Shown here in pieces: positions 43,554 to 56,378 of a stretch of DNA of 64,000 nucleotides. The DNA is from Symsagittifera roscoffensis. Taxonomy: Eukaryota > Xenacoelomorpha > Acoela > Convolutidae. Position 1 is the first letter of the stretch. Each line of letters starts with the position of its first letter. The position numbers were made by a program, and so were the translations under genes. A model generated the notes under the pieces. That model worked only from the letters and a program-made list of their open reading frames with translations. It searched no databases and was not told the DNA's origin. The DNA lies in assembly GCF_963678635.1 (NCBI RefSeq), contig NC_087062.1, positions 97,455,705 through 97,519,704 on the forward strand, written 5' to 3'.

Positions 43554-45237
43554 AATTCTTGAGCATAAAGCTCTAACACGCATTAAAAACTGTGTTTGAA
43601 GTGAGCTTAGTAAATTTTGATGTTCCAAATTTCTATTACCCGAATTCAAGTACCCGGATTAAGAGATCATTTATTAGATTTTTTATGCAAACATTATGAC
43701 GTATAAAATTTGTTGTATTTCCCAAAAACATGTGGATCAAGATTGATAATCGCTTATAATCGTCAAATTTTCCAAAGATGATTATCTTTCGTATCAGTTA
43801 TGATTAACAATGGTGCCTATACTCAAGCACGTTAAGTCAATTATACATTAGGAAGCCAAGATGTGCACGGGATAGGCGCACAATTTGGTGTCTGCATGTC
43901 ACTAGAAATCATAAATGAGTCTTTAAACATTAGAAAAGTTTCCATGGATTCCGCACATGAATAATTGTAAACTAACTTTTGTAGCGCATTATTTTTTGTG
44001 TCGATTCTTCAACAAGCGAATATAACTAATTCATTCGGGTTCCGCAAAAGGCAAGCTCATTCTGTAACTTGGTTCATTATACTGAAGTAAACCAGTTCTT
44101 GAACAAGTAAGAATTGTAGCTAGAAAAGAAATCTAGCAAATGCGGAATTTGAAAGATTGTATCTAGCCATTGAAAAGGTAACCCAATAACACATCTGACT
44201 TTCCAGTTCGACTAAATCGTGGTTTTACTCCTCTAGTAGTTAGAATAACTATCCCAGAAAGCTTTTTACGGATTTTTTTAAAGGAAAGACAACAAGATCT
44301 CGAATGAGCAGAATCATTACTTGGAATTAGCAAGTTTTGTTTGTGATTTGTTAAAATGGATGTGATCAAAAATCTAAATTTCTACAAAATCACGCAAAAA
44401 AAACTTGGAAGCACGCATAAAATTAATTTGAAAAGCTTACAAAGAAGGCCAAATTGAAATAAATTAAATGTATGATTGATCCATGAATTAGTTTGTTTCA
44501 ATTGTTTTTTAATGATTCACTATTTGCAATTGGAGAAATTCTCAATTTTTTGGCCATGAGTAATTTAGTTTTCGAGGTTAAGCAAGTGATTTCTAGCTGG
44601 ATATATTTGTTGTAGGTTAATGAGATTTATTTGTTGGCATGATTTATATTGAATCAATCAGGATTTAATTGTTCTCAGAAAATCAGGTTTAATTTATCGC
44701 AGTAAATGAGATTAAACTGTTAGTAGTCAGTGAGATTGAAGTGTTGGAAAGTCTCGCAGGGGACACACACAAAAAAGAGAATAAAAAAGTTATATAATCA
44801 ATTTTGTCATTGACTTCCGCAAAAATAATGCGGAATCCACTTATAATTTGAAATTTGTTCCATTTTTCCGATTGTTTTGTGATTTTAAACGGTGTTTAAC
44901 AATTTGTTTGTGGAATTCAAATCAGCAGAGAAAAAATCAAAGAATATTAGCAGTGTCGTCGCCTCCGTGGTACAACTGTTTTCGGTGACAACTCACGACA
45001 ACTCACAAAATGCATAGTTTGGCCACGTAAGGTATTTGATAAAAATCTGTGTTATTGCTAAATTAAAGTTACTCTAAAGTTTTATCTTGTTCAAGTAAAT
45101 TGAAAAGTGCTAGACCTAAAAAAAGTCTCTAAACCTGAGATGTTTGGTCATCTTTTGCTTCATCTGATTACCCAGTTTTTTATTTTGTTGGTGAAAAATT
45201 GCAAAAATACTCAAAATTTGAATTAATCTGAAAACTG
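43554..45237. other. intergenic, one weak exon candidate
   Basis: AT-rich. The only coding-like patch is 44954-45026: acceptor ATATTAGCAG, 73 open nt (CRRLRGTTVFGDNSRQLTKC...) and donor CCAC|GTAAGGT. Neither neighbour of matching phase is found, so it is not called as CDS. Around 44580-44760 the phrases GTTAATGAGATTT and GTCAGTGAGATTGAAG repeat weakly. Confidence 0.35.
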
Positions 45238-46060
45238 TTACAGGCCACTGAAATTCATATTTAAAGACAAAGTGGCCTGACATAGAAGATTATTGTTAAA
45301 GAAAGAAATGGATCTTCTTACGTAGCAGAAAATGTGAAAATGTGATGCAAACAACCAATAATATTTGTTATGATTGCATCGGAAAACAGATGAACCAAAG
45401 AACACAACGTCTGTTTTACCTTCGCTTAGGTTGAGACTAAAATGCAATTGAGAACATAAAGTTTCAAGAGTGCACAGTTTGTAATAATTTGTTCTCAGGG
45501 TTAATATCGATAAATAACTGTAAGTTATCGGCATAACAGTTGTAGGGGAAAGTATTGTCGATTAGATGCTCAAGCAGAGGATGTAGATGAAGGATGAATG
45601 AATGTGGCCCAAAAACTGAGCCCTGGGGCACTACAGTTTTAGTTTGAGTATTTTGAAAAAGAAACTTTTGCCATAACTTGTACAAAACAGTTGAGAAGAT
45701 AAAATTTGACAGTGTTAGCAATACCAACCTTTTTTCCAGAATTTCCAGCAACAATGAATTGTCTATTTTATCAAATGCTGCAGAAAAGTCTAATGAAATT
45801 CCATACAAGTTCTTTCCAGAGTAATTAATGCGCGCAAAGAAGAAGACCAGTTTCTGTAAAGTAACCTTTACGGTATGCCGATTGGAATTAAAGCCCAAAT
45901 TTTTGGTGGACAGATGTTCGCTGATCTGAGCAAGGAGCAGTTTTTTTGTAATTTTTGAAAGTTCAGATAAATTCGTAATCGCGCGATAGCTTGATTTTTC
46001 TTCTTTGTTCATACTATGTTCGAGGAGCGATCTAATTATTACAAGTTTGAATAAGTTAGC
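45238..46060 (-). pseudogene. LINE RT fragment, terminal copy
   Basis: 182 open codons (45464-46012) from NKEEKSSYRAITNLSELSKI to YADNLQLFIDINPEN, then a frame change into CSQLHFSLNLSEGKTDVVFF (45238-45534), the segment that follows YADD in L2-like elements (N-x-S-K-T-E-V-x-x-F-G). YADN is at 45524-45535. It is truncated at both ends. Confidence 0.8.
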
Positions 46061-46895
46061 GATTGAGTTGTTTTAAACTTCTATAAGATTGAGTTTGAAT
46101 GCTTGCAACGTGTAATTTATGAGGCGCTTTATAGTTAATTACAAGTTGTCTCTTTTTTGATCAACGAATCTGAACGAAGTGATTAGATATCAATTTTCAG
46201 TTTTTTACTGGTTTCCACAGGTAAAACCGTATTTAAAAAATATAATTTTTTAAATTTTTGTGCTTTTATAACATTTTTTGACCAAATATTTTTGCTCAGG
46301 TCGCTGCAAAAACCGGCACGAAATTTAATCCAGCTCAGAAGTTTTTTCGAAATTTAATATAGGCGATCTTAATAATTCAAAGACTGTGCTATTACTCCTA
46401 TAAATTAGGGTCGAGATAATTAAAAAAAAACATTTCAACTTTGTTTTTTGAAGTTCATGATTGTTTGGACAAAATCTAAATCAACTTAGTCAAAAGGCAC
46501 TAAGTTTGAAAAAAAACACTCAAAAAAGTTTAATTTGAAATGAGTAGAACCCAAAGCATAAACAAAGGCGCTGCTGACCAAATAGGTACTACACAAGGAG
46601 CATCCTAAGGAAAGATCTATTTTAAAACAACATACATTATAATCAAGGGTGCAAGGGTGACCAAATACGGCTTCAGAAAAAAGTTGGAGTCTGTCAGCCA
46701 AAAACGGATGTTAAAAGATCAGTAGTTCATCGTTTTTTTGTACCATTTGCTGAGTGAATGTTTTGATGTTGCATAAATTTTTAAATGGAGGTCATGATGA
46801 TGATGATTAGGACTGGTTTTGCATCTCTTTCAGGAACTCAACAGTGGTAGAATGCTTAGAAAGTCTCACAGAAAAATGCAGTCTTCAAGGCTCCT
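46061..46895. other. non-coding spacer in the LINE region
   Basis: AT-rich, no LINE domain recognisable. The minus frame at 46486-46701 has no similarity to the array. It may be a LINE 3'-UTR remnant or host DNA. Confidence 0.35.
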
Positions 46896-47480
46896 TTAAA
46901 TGCAAAGGAAGGCTCCTTTGAAGGATCCTCCAGCAAATTCGTCAATATCGGTTACAAAAGCGGAAAGTGAGTTCCAAGTTACCGCTCCATCGTAGGAAAT
47001 GATTTTTTTTTCATAAATTCTGTTCTGCATTTTGGCAACATAATTTTCTTTTTGCGGATAAGTTTGACAGAAATTGAGTTCTTTTGGAATAGGTTGAGCA
47101 AGTAATCTGCACAATTCCAGTTATGAAATACAGGAAACATAATACAGTACACCTTGAACTTTATTTTTTGCTAGAATGGCAGAAAACATTTTCTTTAGAA
47201 ATTTGTTTAATGATGACATTTTCCTAATAACGGCTAAAACAAATCTAGCGGCAGCATTCTGAATTCTTTGTATTTGATGACGCAACGTTTTTGTTTTCAA
47301 TTTCAAAAACTATGAGTTCCAATAATCAAGTGGAGATAGGATAAAGCTGGTAGGAAATATTTTTCCTTGTTCAAAATTGAGAAAAAGTTTAATAGAATGC
47401 AGTTTACGCAAGTCTAGGTAACATAATTTGCAACAATGGATAGTCTGTTTCCTGGAAGACATTTTGTAACCTAGTTAAAA
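46896..47480 (-). pseudogene. LINE ORF2 C-terminal end
   Basis: 46896-47114 (ISYDGAVTWNSLSAF..., SFKGAFLC) is the extreme C-terminus of this LINE group, and 47121-47306 (IQRIQNAAARFVLAVIRK) the segment before it. Only this copy keeps the extreme C-terminus; the tandem units upstream stop earlier. Confidence 0.65.
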
Positions 47481-47563
47481 GCCCAGAAGCCTAATCGAAC
47501 TTTTAGGAGTTTTTTAATTATAAAAAAGTGAAGGAGTTTAAACTATGCTTTTTACAACAGAGT

Positions 47564-49002
47564 ACCAAAGAACACAACGTCTGTTTTACCTTCGCTTAGG
47601 TTGAGACTAAAATGCAATTGAGAACATAAAGTTTCAAGAGTGCGCAGTTTGTAATATATTGTTCTCAGGGTTAATATCGATAAATAACTGTAAGTTATCG
47701 GCATAACAGTTGTAGGGGAAAGTATTGTCGATTAGATGCTCAAGCAGAGGATGTAGATGAAGGATGAATGAATGTGACCCAAAAACTGAGCCCTGGGGCA
47801 CTACAGTTTTAGTTTGAGTATTTTGAAAAAGAAACTTTTGCCATAACTTGTACAAAACAGTTGAGAAGATAAAATTCGACAGTGTTAGCAATACCAACCT
47901 TTTTTCTAGAATTTCCAGCAACAATGAATTGTCTATTTTATCAAATGCTGCAGAAAAGTCTAATGAAACTCCATACAAGTGCTTTCCAGAGTAATTAATG
48001 CGCGCAAAGAAGAAGACCAGTTTCTGTAAAGTAACCTTTACGGTATGCCGATTGGAATTAAAGCCCAAATTTTTGGTGGACAGATGTTCGCTGATCTGAG
48101 CAAGGAGCAGTTTTTTTGTAATTTTTGAAAGTTCAGATAAATTCGTAATCGCGAGATAGCTTGACTTTTCTTCTTTGTTCATACTATGTTCGAGGAGCGA
48201 TCTAATTATTACATGTTTGAATAAGTTAGCGAAAACTTCGAATAAAAGATTACAGTTGAAAAGATTTATGAAAAATTGCTGATGCTGGCACCTAAATTCC
48301 TTCAAATACTGAGAATGAATAGTGTCGACGGGCGAGATCAAATTTCGTTGAACACATATGAAGCATCCAGTAAAATGTTCGAGGTAAAACATCCAAGTTC
48401 CGACCCCTTAACTTGATGATTTTTGTGACATCTAGGTTGCTGTCTGCTTTTGTTGATTGAGTTACAATGTTATGGAATATACTTACGAAGACAATGGTTG
48501 AAATCAAAGCGAAAAAAGTATATCCATCTTATGATTCACTAACTCATTCATACTATAAAATAGCTTTTTTCAGCTTTTATCATTAAAGTTACGAAGATAT
48601 AAATCATTGCGTTTTTTAGATGACAACATTTTCTTTAGAAAGTTGTTTGATGAGGAAGTTTTCCAACTAACGCCTAAAGCAAATCTAGCGGCAGCATTCT
48701 GAATTTTTTTTATTTGACGACGCAACGTTTTTTTTTCAATTTCAAAAACAATGAGTTCCAATAATTAATTGGAGATAGGTTAAAGCTGGTAGGAAATATT
48801 TTTCCTTGTACAAAATTGAGAAAAAGTTTAATATAATGCAGTTTACGCAAGTCTAGGTAACATAATTTGCAACAATGGATAGTCTGTTTCCTGGAAGACA
48901 TTTTGTAACTTAGTTAAAAGCCCAGAAGCCTAATCGAACTTTTAGGAGTTTTTTGGTTTTAAAAAAGTGAAGGAGTTTAAACTATGCTTTTTACAACAGA
49001 GT
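47564..49002 (-). repeat. LINE array unit A (1439 bp)
   Basis: The unit starts at ACCAAAGAACACAACG on the plus strand. It has a 252-codon open frame (47634-48392) covering the RT fingers and palm, with YADN at 47694-47705. Then come the C-terminal pieces 48570-48761 and 48710-48901 in changed frames. Confidence 0.9.
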
Positions 49003-50441
49003 ACCAAAGAACACAACGTCTGTTTTACCTTCGCTTAGGTTGAGACTAAAATGCAATTGAGAACATAAAGTTTCAAGAGTGCGCAGTTTGTAATAATTTG
49101 TTCTCAGGGTTAATATCGATAAATAACTGTAAGTTATCGGCATAACAGTTGTAGGGGAAAGTATTGTCGATTAGATGCTCAAGCAGAGGATGTAGATGAA
49201 GGATGAATGAATGTGACCCAAAAACTGAGCCCTGGGGCACTACAGTTTTAGTTTGAGTATTTTGAAAAAGAAACTTTTGCCATAACTTGTACAAAACAGT
49301 TGAGAAGATAAAATTCGACAGTGTTAGCAATACCAACCTTTTTTCTAGAATTTCCAGCAACAATGAATTGTCTATTTTATCAAATGCTGCAGAAAAGTCT
49401 AATGAAACTCCATACAAGTGCTTTCCAGAGTAATTAATGCGCGCAAAGAAGAAGACCAGTTTCTGTAAAGTAACCTTTACGGTATGCCGATTGGAATTAA
49501 AGCCCAAATTTTTGGTGGACAGATGTTCGCTGATCTGAGCAAGGAGCAGTTTTTTTGTAATTTTTGAAAGTTCAGATAAATTCGTAATCGCGAGATAGCT
49601 TGACTTTTCTTCTTTGTTCATACTATGTTCGAGGAGCGATCTAATTATTACATGTTTGAATAAGTTAGCGAAAACTTCGAATAAAAGATTACAGTTGAAA
49701 AGATTTATGAAAAATTGCTGATGCTGGCACCTAAATTCCTTCAAATACTGAGAATGAATAGTGTCGACGGGCGAGATCAAATTTCGTTGAACACATATGA
49801 AGCATCCAGTAAAATGTTCGAGGTAAAACATCCAAGTTCCGACCCCTTAACTTGATGATTTTTGTGACATCTAGGTTGCTGTCTGCTTTTGTTGATTGAG
49901 TTACAATGTTATGGAATATACTTACGAAGACAATGGTTGAAATCAAAGCGAAAAAAGTATATCCATCTTATGATTCACTAACTCATTCATACTATAAAAT
50001 AGCTTTTTTCAGCTTTTATCATTAAAGTTACGAAGATATAAATCATTGCGTTTTTTAGATGACAACATTTTCTTTAGAAAGTTGTTTGATGAGGAAGTTT
50101 TCCAACTAACGCCTAAAGCAAATCTAGCGGCAGCATTCTGAATTTTTTTTATTTGACGACGCAACGTTTTTTTTTCAATTTCAAAAACAATGAGTTCCAA
50201 TAATTAAGTGGAGATAGGTTAAAGCCGGTAGGAAATATTTTTCCTTGTACAAAATTGAGAAAAAGTTTAATATAATGCAGTTTACGCAAGTCTAGGTAAC
50301 ATAATTTGCAACAATGGATAGTCTGTTTCCTGGAAGACATTTTGTAACTTAGTTAAAAGCCCAGAAGCCTAATCGAACTTTTAGGAGTTTTTTGGTTTTA
50401 AAAAAGTGAAGGAGTTTAAACTATGCTTTTTACAACAGAGT
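49003..50441 (-). repeat. LINE array unit B (1439 bp)
   Basis: Nearly identical to unit A over its whole length, including the 252-codon frame (49073-49831) and YADN at 49133-49144. Only a few substitutions separate them. Confidence 0.9.
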
Positions 50442-51878
50442 ACCAAAGAACACAACGTCTGTTTTACCTTCGCATAGGTTGAGACTAAGATGCAGTTGAG
50501 AACATAAAGTTTCAAGAGTGCGCAGTTTGTAGTAATTTGTTCTCAGGGTTAATATCGATAAATAACTGTAAGTTATCGGCATAACAGTTGTAGGGGAAAG
50601 TATTGTCGATTAGATGCTCAAGCAGAGGATTTAGATGAAGGATGAATGAATGTGGCCCAAAAACTGAGCCCTGGGGCACTACAGTTTTAATTTTAGTAGT
50701 TTGGAAAAGAAACTTTTGCCATAACTTGTACAAAACGGTTGAGAAGATAAAATTCGACAGTGTTAGCAATACCAACCTTTTTTCCAGAATTTCCAGCAAC
50801 AATGAATTGTCTATTTTATCAAATACTGCAGAAAAGTCTAATGAAACTCCATACAAGTGCTTTCCGGAGTAATTAATGCGCGCAAAGAAGAAGACCAGTT
50901 TCTGTAAAGTAACCTTTACGGTATGCCGATTGGAATTAATGCCCAAATTTTTGGTGGACAGATGTTCGCTGATCTGAGCAAGGAGCAGTTTTTTTGTAAA
51001 TTTGAAAGTTCAGATAAATTCGTAATCGCGCGATAGCTTGACTTTTCTTCTTTGTTCATACTATGTTCGAGGAGCGATCTAATTATTACATGTTTGAATA
51101 AGTTAGCGAAAACTTCGGATAAAAGATTACAGTTGAAAAGATTTATGAAAAATTGCTGATGCTGGCACCTAAATTCCTTCAAATACTGAGAATGAATAGT
51201 GTCGACGGGCGAGATCAAATTTCGTTGAACACATATGAAGCATCCAGTAAAATGTTCGAGGTAAAACATCCAAGTTCCGACCCCTTAACTTGATGATTTT
51301 TGTGACATCTAGGTTGCTGTCTGCTTTTGTTGATTGAGTTACAATGTTATGGAATATACTTACGAAGACAATGGTTGAAATCAAAGCGAAAAAAGTATAT
51401 CCATCTTATGATTCACTAACTCATTCATACTATAAAATAGCTTTTTTCAGCTTTTACTATTAAAGTTACGAAGGTAGAAATCATTGCGTTTTTTAGATGA
51501 CAACATTTTCTTTAGAAATTTGTTTGATGAGGACGTTTTCCAACTAACGCCTAAAACAAATCTAGCGGCAGCATTCTGAATTTTTTTATTTGACGACGCA
51601 ACGTTTTTTTTTCAATTTCAAAAACAATGAGTTCCAATAATTAATTGGAGATAGGTTAAAGCTGGTAGGAAAGATTTTTCCTTGTACAAAATTGAGAAAA
51701 AGTTTAATATAATGCAGTTTACGCAAGTCTAGGTAACATAATTTGCAACAATGGATAGTCTGTTTCCTGGAAGACATTTTGTAACTTAGTTAAAAGCCCA
51801 GAAGCCTAATCGAACATTTAGGAGTTTTTTGGTTTTAAAAAAGTGAAGGAGTTTAAACTATGCTTTTTACAACAGAGT
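50442..51878 (-). repeat. LINE array unit C (1437 bp)
   Basis: The same unit with more differences. A small deletion in the ITNLSELS region (near 50997) splits the RT frame into 50916-51269 and 50512-50946. YADN is at 50572-50583. Confidence 0.9.
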
Positions 51879-53260
51879 ACCAAAGAACACAACGTCTGTT
51901 TTACCTTCGCATAGGTTGAGACTAAGATGCAGTTGAGAACATAAAGTTTCAAGAGTGCGCAGTTTGTAGTAATTTGTTCTCAGGGTTAATATCGATAAAT
52001 AACTGTAAGTTATCGGCATAACAGTTGTAGGGGAAAGTATTGTCGATTAGATGCTCAAGCAGAGGATTTAGATGAAGGATGAATGAATGTGGCCCAAAAA
52101 CTGAGCCCTGGGGCACTACAGTTTTAATTTTAGTATTTTGGAAAAGAAACTTTTGCCATAACTTGTACAAAACGGTTGAGAAGATAAAATTCGACAGTGT
52201 TAGCAATACCAACCTTTTTTCCAGAATTTCCAGCAACAATGAATTGTCTATTTTATCAAATACTGCAGAAAAGTCTAATGAAACTCCATAGAAGTGCTTT
52301 CCGGAGTAATTAATGGGCAAAGAAGAAGACCAGTTTCTGTAAAATAACCTTTACGGTATGCCGATTGGAATTTATGCTCAAATTTTTGGTGGACAGATGT
52401 TCGCTGATCTGAGCAAGGACCAGTTTTTGTAATTTTCGAAAGTTCAGATAAGTTCGTAATCGCACGATAGCTTGACTTTTCTTCTTTGTTCACACTATGT
52501 TTGAGGAGCGGTCTAAATATTCCATGTTTGAATAAGTTAGGGAAAACTTCGGATAAAAGGTTACAATTGAAAAGATCTATGAAAAATTGCTGATGCTGGC
52601 ACATAAATTCATTCAATTACTAAGAAGGAATAGTGTCGACGGGCGAGATTAAATTCCTTAGAACATATGAAGCATCCAGTAAAAATTTCGAGGTAAGACA
52701 TCCAAGTTCCGACCCCTTAACTTGATGATTTTTATTTGTTGATTGAGTTACAAGGTTATGGATTTTACTTATGAAAACAAAGGTTAAAATCAGAGCGAAA
52801 AAAGTGTATCCATCTTACATTTCATTAACTCATTCGTACTATAAAATAGCTTTTTCAGCTTTTACTATTACAATTACGAAGATAGAAATCATTTCGTTTT
52901 TCAGATAATACCATTCTGTTATCAGCAATTTTATTCCTGTAGGCATCAAGTTTTTCCCGATTGTGGTCCTTTTTAACTGCGCGTTTTAATTTCCTTATCT
53001 TCTTTTTCTCCCTTTCGCATTCAGCATCATAGTATCAAGACTTACCATCTCGAATAACCTGGTGTCTTACAGCTACAAAATTCCTCAAATTCCTGGTCGA
53101 TGCGTTTTGAAATATGTCATCTTTGTGTGTTATAACTATTTTTGTCGAGCGACTATCTTGAAGTATGTATTTAGACATAGCCATTTCAGAAATCTCGCAA
53201 ATAATAGCCCTGATTACAGAACTTCGATTCCCTTGATCACAAAGCCATTTCACTTTTAAT
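51879..53260 (-). repeat. LINE array unit D and upstream LINE sequence
   Basis: RT pieces at 51949-52320 and 52275-52616 with YADN at 52009-52020. Beyond 52620 it diverges from A-C and continues into the pre-RT linker (52900-53260), where YDAECERKKKKIRKLKRAV is preceded by a TGA at the usual Trp. This is the parental LINE end of the array. Confidence 0.8.
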
Positions 53261-53302
53261 TTATTTTGAGAGGGGAAGTAATTGCCATACTAAATTAAAT
53301 AA

Positions 53303-54447
53303 CAAGACTGCTCGTATCAGGGCGAAGCCCTGATAGTTCCGACTGCCTTTTAACGTTTATGGAGCAGTATTAACATAAATAAACAACAAAAAAAAATAAA
53401 TGAAATAAAATAAAATGAAAAACTTTTTTTTTCTAAAATTTGAAAATTTTTCTATAAAAATCATCACCCCACACGCCATATAAAGTAAAAAACAAAGATT
53501 TCGCTCCTTGTAACATATCAATTATGGCAAATAAGTTTTTTTCAACCAATTAGGAACGATTTCTAAGACGGATTAAATCTCCGCTTACGCGTTAATTGCG
53601 CGAATTATATCGCGCGTTAATTGTCCCAAATTGGTCAAATTGGCCAAACTGGCAATCTTTAAACCCACATAACTTTACAGAAAATGATCACAGGTGAAAT
53701 ATCTTTTCAAATTTGAGCTCAGACAACAATAGCTTTCGAATTATATAAAAAAATTCCGTCAAAAGAGGCTAGTTAAGAAGTCGAAATTTGTCTGAAGAAA
53801 AAAAAACCCACCCCGAGCACAAATATTCCGTTACTTTCCTATCGAAAATCGGAACAATAAGAGCAACAGAAAAAAGATCAGAGCAAAAAATTTCATCCAG
53901 TGAGACAAAGTTATTGTTCCGACATCGATACGAAAGTAACGGAATATTTGTGCTCGGGGAGTGTTTTTTTTTTCTTCAGACAAATTTCGACTTCTTAAAT
54001 AGCCTTATTTGACGGAATTTTTTTTTATCATTCGGAAAATATTGTTGTCCTGAGCTCAATTTTGAAAAAATATTTCACTTGTGATTGTTTTTTGTAAAGT
54101 TATGGGGGTTTAAAGATTGCCATTTTGGCCAATTTGAGACAATTAACGCGCGATGTATTTCGCGCTATTAACGCGTAAGCGGAGATTTAATCCGTCTTAA
54201 AATTGTTCCAAATTGGTTGAAAGAAGCTTATTTGCCATAATTGATTTGTTAAAAGGAGCTAAATCTATCTTTTTGTACTTTATATGGCGTGTGGGGGGAT
54301 GATTTTCATAAAAAATTGCAAATTTTACAAAAAAAAAATTTTCCTTTTTTTTATTACATTTAATTTTTTGATGATATTACTGCTCCATAAAACCTTGAAA
54401 GGCAGTCGGGACATTCAGGGCTTTGCCCTTATACGAGCAGTCTTGTT
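53303..54447. mobile_element. foldback element with long inverted arms
   Basis: The left arm starts CAAGACTGCTCGTATCAGGG and the right arm ends CGAGCAGTCTTG. The arms are near-complementary over about 500 bp and meet near 53905. Each arm has a terminal hairpin (TCAGGGCGAAGCCCTGA at 53317-53333; AGGGCTTTGCCCT at 54417-54429) and one copy of the ~340-bp unit seen tandemly at 12478-14027. No transposase is present. Confidence 0.78.
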
Positions 54448-54879
54448 TGTATTGTGATTATTTCCAAAAAAGTACTAAGTGCAGCTCTTTTCCCCCGACA
54501 AGAGTGGGTCCAATGTAGTATCGATGGAATTCCATTTCTTCCGTACAAGATATTAATGCTTCAGAGACATGGCATGACTTATTAACAGGAATATTAAAAT
54601 CAGCGATAAAATATAAATATGCTTGAAATCAAGTCTTTAAAGGTTAGTTGAAGAACGTAAAACTTCCAAATGTTACTGATCGACTTATCAATTAGGGTAG
54701 AAAATCCCAAAATCTCCGCCTCGAATTGGGCGGTTGTTGCCATTAAAATCGTAATTATGCTGTTTAGCTAGGTTTTTTTTTGAAAAATTTCAGCCGAGAG
54801 TCTTGTTTCTGTGATTGCAAGAAAAGATATTTCATTAGCGGTAAGAAACAATTATACGTTCACTTTTATTGCAAATAGA
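54448..54879. other. spacer between foldback elements
   Basis: AT-rich sequence with no ORF of note and no recurring block. Confidence 0.35.
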
Positions 54880-55413
54880 ACAATACTATTCGTATCAGGG
54901 CGAAGCCCTGAAAGTTTTGATTGCCTTTTAAAGTTTATGGAGCAGTTATAACTTTCAAAAATGAAATAAAGAAAACAAAAAGAAAATTTTTTTCTTCTAA
55001 AATTTGAAATTTTATGAAATAAGCAACCCACACGCCTTATAAAGTATAAAAGGATAGAATTCGCTCCTTGTAACCAACCAATTATGGCAAATAAGCTTCT
55101 TTTAACCATTTTCGAACAATTTATAAGACTGATTAACTCTCCGCTTACGCGTTAAATGCGCGAAATATATCGCGTGTTAATTGTCCCAAATTTGCCAAAA
55201 TGGCAATCTTTAAACCCCCATAACTTTACAAAAAATGATCACAGGTGAAATATCTTTTCCAATTTGAGCTCAGGACAACAATACCCTTCGAATGATATTT
55301 CAAAATTCTGTCAAAAATGGCTAGTTAAAAAGTCGAAATTTGTCTGGAGAAAAGACAACACACCCCGAGCTCAAATATTCCGTTACTTTCGTATCGAAAG
55401 TCTGAACAACAAG
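54880..55413. mobile_element. single arm of a foldback element
   Basis: It begins CTATTCGTATCAGGGCGAAG (hairpin CAGGGCGAAGCCCTG) and follows the left arm of 53303-53905 to TCGTATCGAAAGTCTGAACAA. The opposite arm is absent. It is either a solo arm or a truncated copy. Confidence 0.7.
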
Positions 55414-55438
55414 CCTTCCATAACGCCCACAAATAACT

Positions 55439-56361
55439 CCCGGGTTGACCAAAAATGCTTGTCCTACAGTTTTCATACATAAAAAAATGCTAATCATTCA
55501 GTTTCGTACAATTCCATTGATAGAGAAAATGTTAAGGAAACTCTAAGATAACCATTTTTTCATATACGTAAATTGTAGGACAAGCCTTTTTTCATACAAC
55601 AAAGTTTGATTTTTTAAAACTTTTGGGATGTGTTTGTGACCGAACACAAGTGACTAGATCTCTGGTTTACTCCAAACTAGAGTCACCAAAGGGTTGATCG
55701 TCTGGCATTCACAATGCATTTGAAACGACCAGTAGTTTTTTTGGAGATTTTTTCACAAATCATATACTGAAAGCATCAAACTTTTGTTTTTGGCAAGAAC
55801 TTTGAAAGATGCTTATTTTTAAATTAGATTTTTCGAATTATCAAACATTGATCAAGGCATATATAAACATGCCATACAAAGTAAATAGAGTTTTTAGCCA
55901 GTTTGAAAAAAATTATCCAGAGAAACGGAAAAAAAACCCAAATTTTGTGTATCCAGGACTACGCTATGCAAAAAAATAAAATTTCCATGCAAAAACTTTT
56001 TTTTGGAAAGTGTTTGTTGGAGTAAAAAATTCGACTTGCGGTTGAAAAAAAAACAACAAAAACTCAATTTTACTTTTTCAATTTCAATTTTACTTTTTAC
56101 AATTTCGCCATCAAAAAATGCTAGTCATACAATTTTTATATATGGAAATTGTATGACAACCATTTTTTCCAAAAAAAAAGAAACTACCCAAAACAGCCGC
56201 AAAAACTAGTTCGAATCATTTTTCAAAGATTTTTTGAAATTGAATGAAAATGGTATGATTAGCATTTTTCCATACCTTTGAGGTATGAAATTGTATGATA
56301 AACATTTTCGGTGTAAGGAATTGTAAGATAAGCATTTTTGGTGTATGGGAGTCAACCCGGG
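55439..56361. mobile_element. MITE-like element with CCCGGGTTGAC inverted ends
   Basis: CCCGGGTTGAC (55439-55449) is mirrored by GTCAACCCGGG (56351-56361). Next to each end, and repeatedly inside, are variants of ATGCTTGTCCTACA / TTGTATGATAAGCATTTTT. There is no ORF. The target duplication is unclear. Confidence 0.6.
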
Positions 56362-56378
56362 CTATCAGTTTGTGATAG

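Larger units (their letters stand above)
45238..53260 (-). mobile_element. tandem array of an L2/CR1-like LINE ORF2 segment
   Basis: The minus strand carries the RT of a non-LTR retrotransposon five times: SLDFSAAFDKIDNSLLLE, VPQGSVFGPHSFILHL and NCYADNLQLFID are the palm motifs (family: FSAAFDTVDH, PQGSVLGP, YADD). After RT come LCYLDLRKLHYIKLFL, NYWNSLFLKL and IQNAAARFALGVS, the usual C-terminal segment of this group. Most upstream (52900-53260) is the pre-RT linker with YYDAECERKKK. The second catalytic Asp of YADD is Asn in all copies. Confidence 0.85.

Noticed and set aside
50642-50872. Plus-strand ORFs of 70-76 codons in the LINE array
   Set aside because: They are antisense shadows of the reverse-transcriptase motif region and recur only because the array repeats.
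56003-56209. 68-codon plus ORF
   Set aside because: It lies inside a MITE, starts at TTG and has no recognisable feature.
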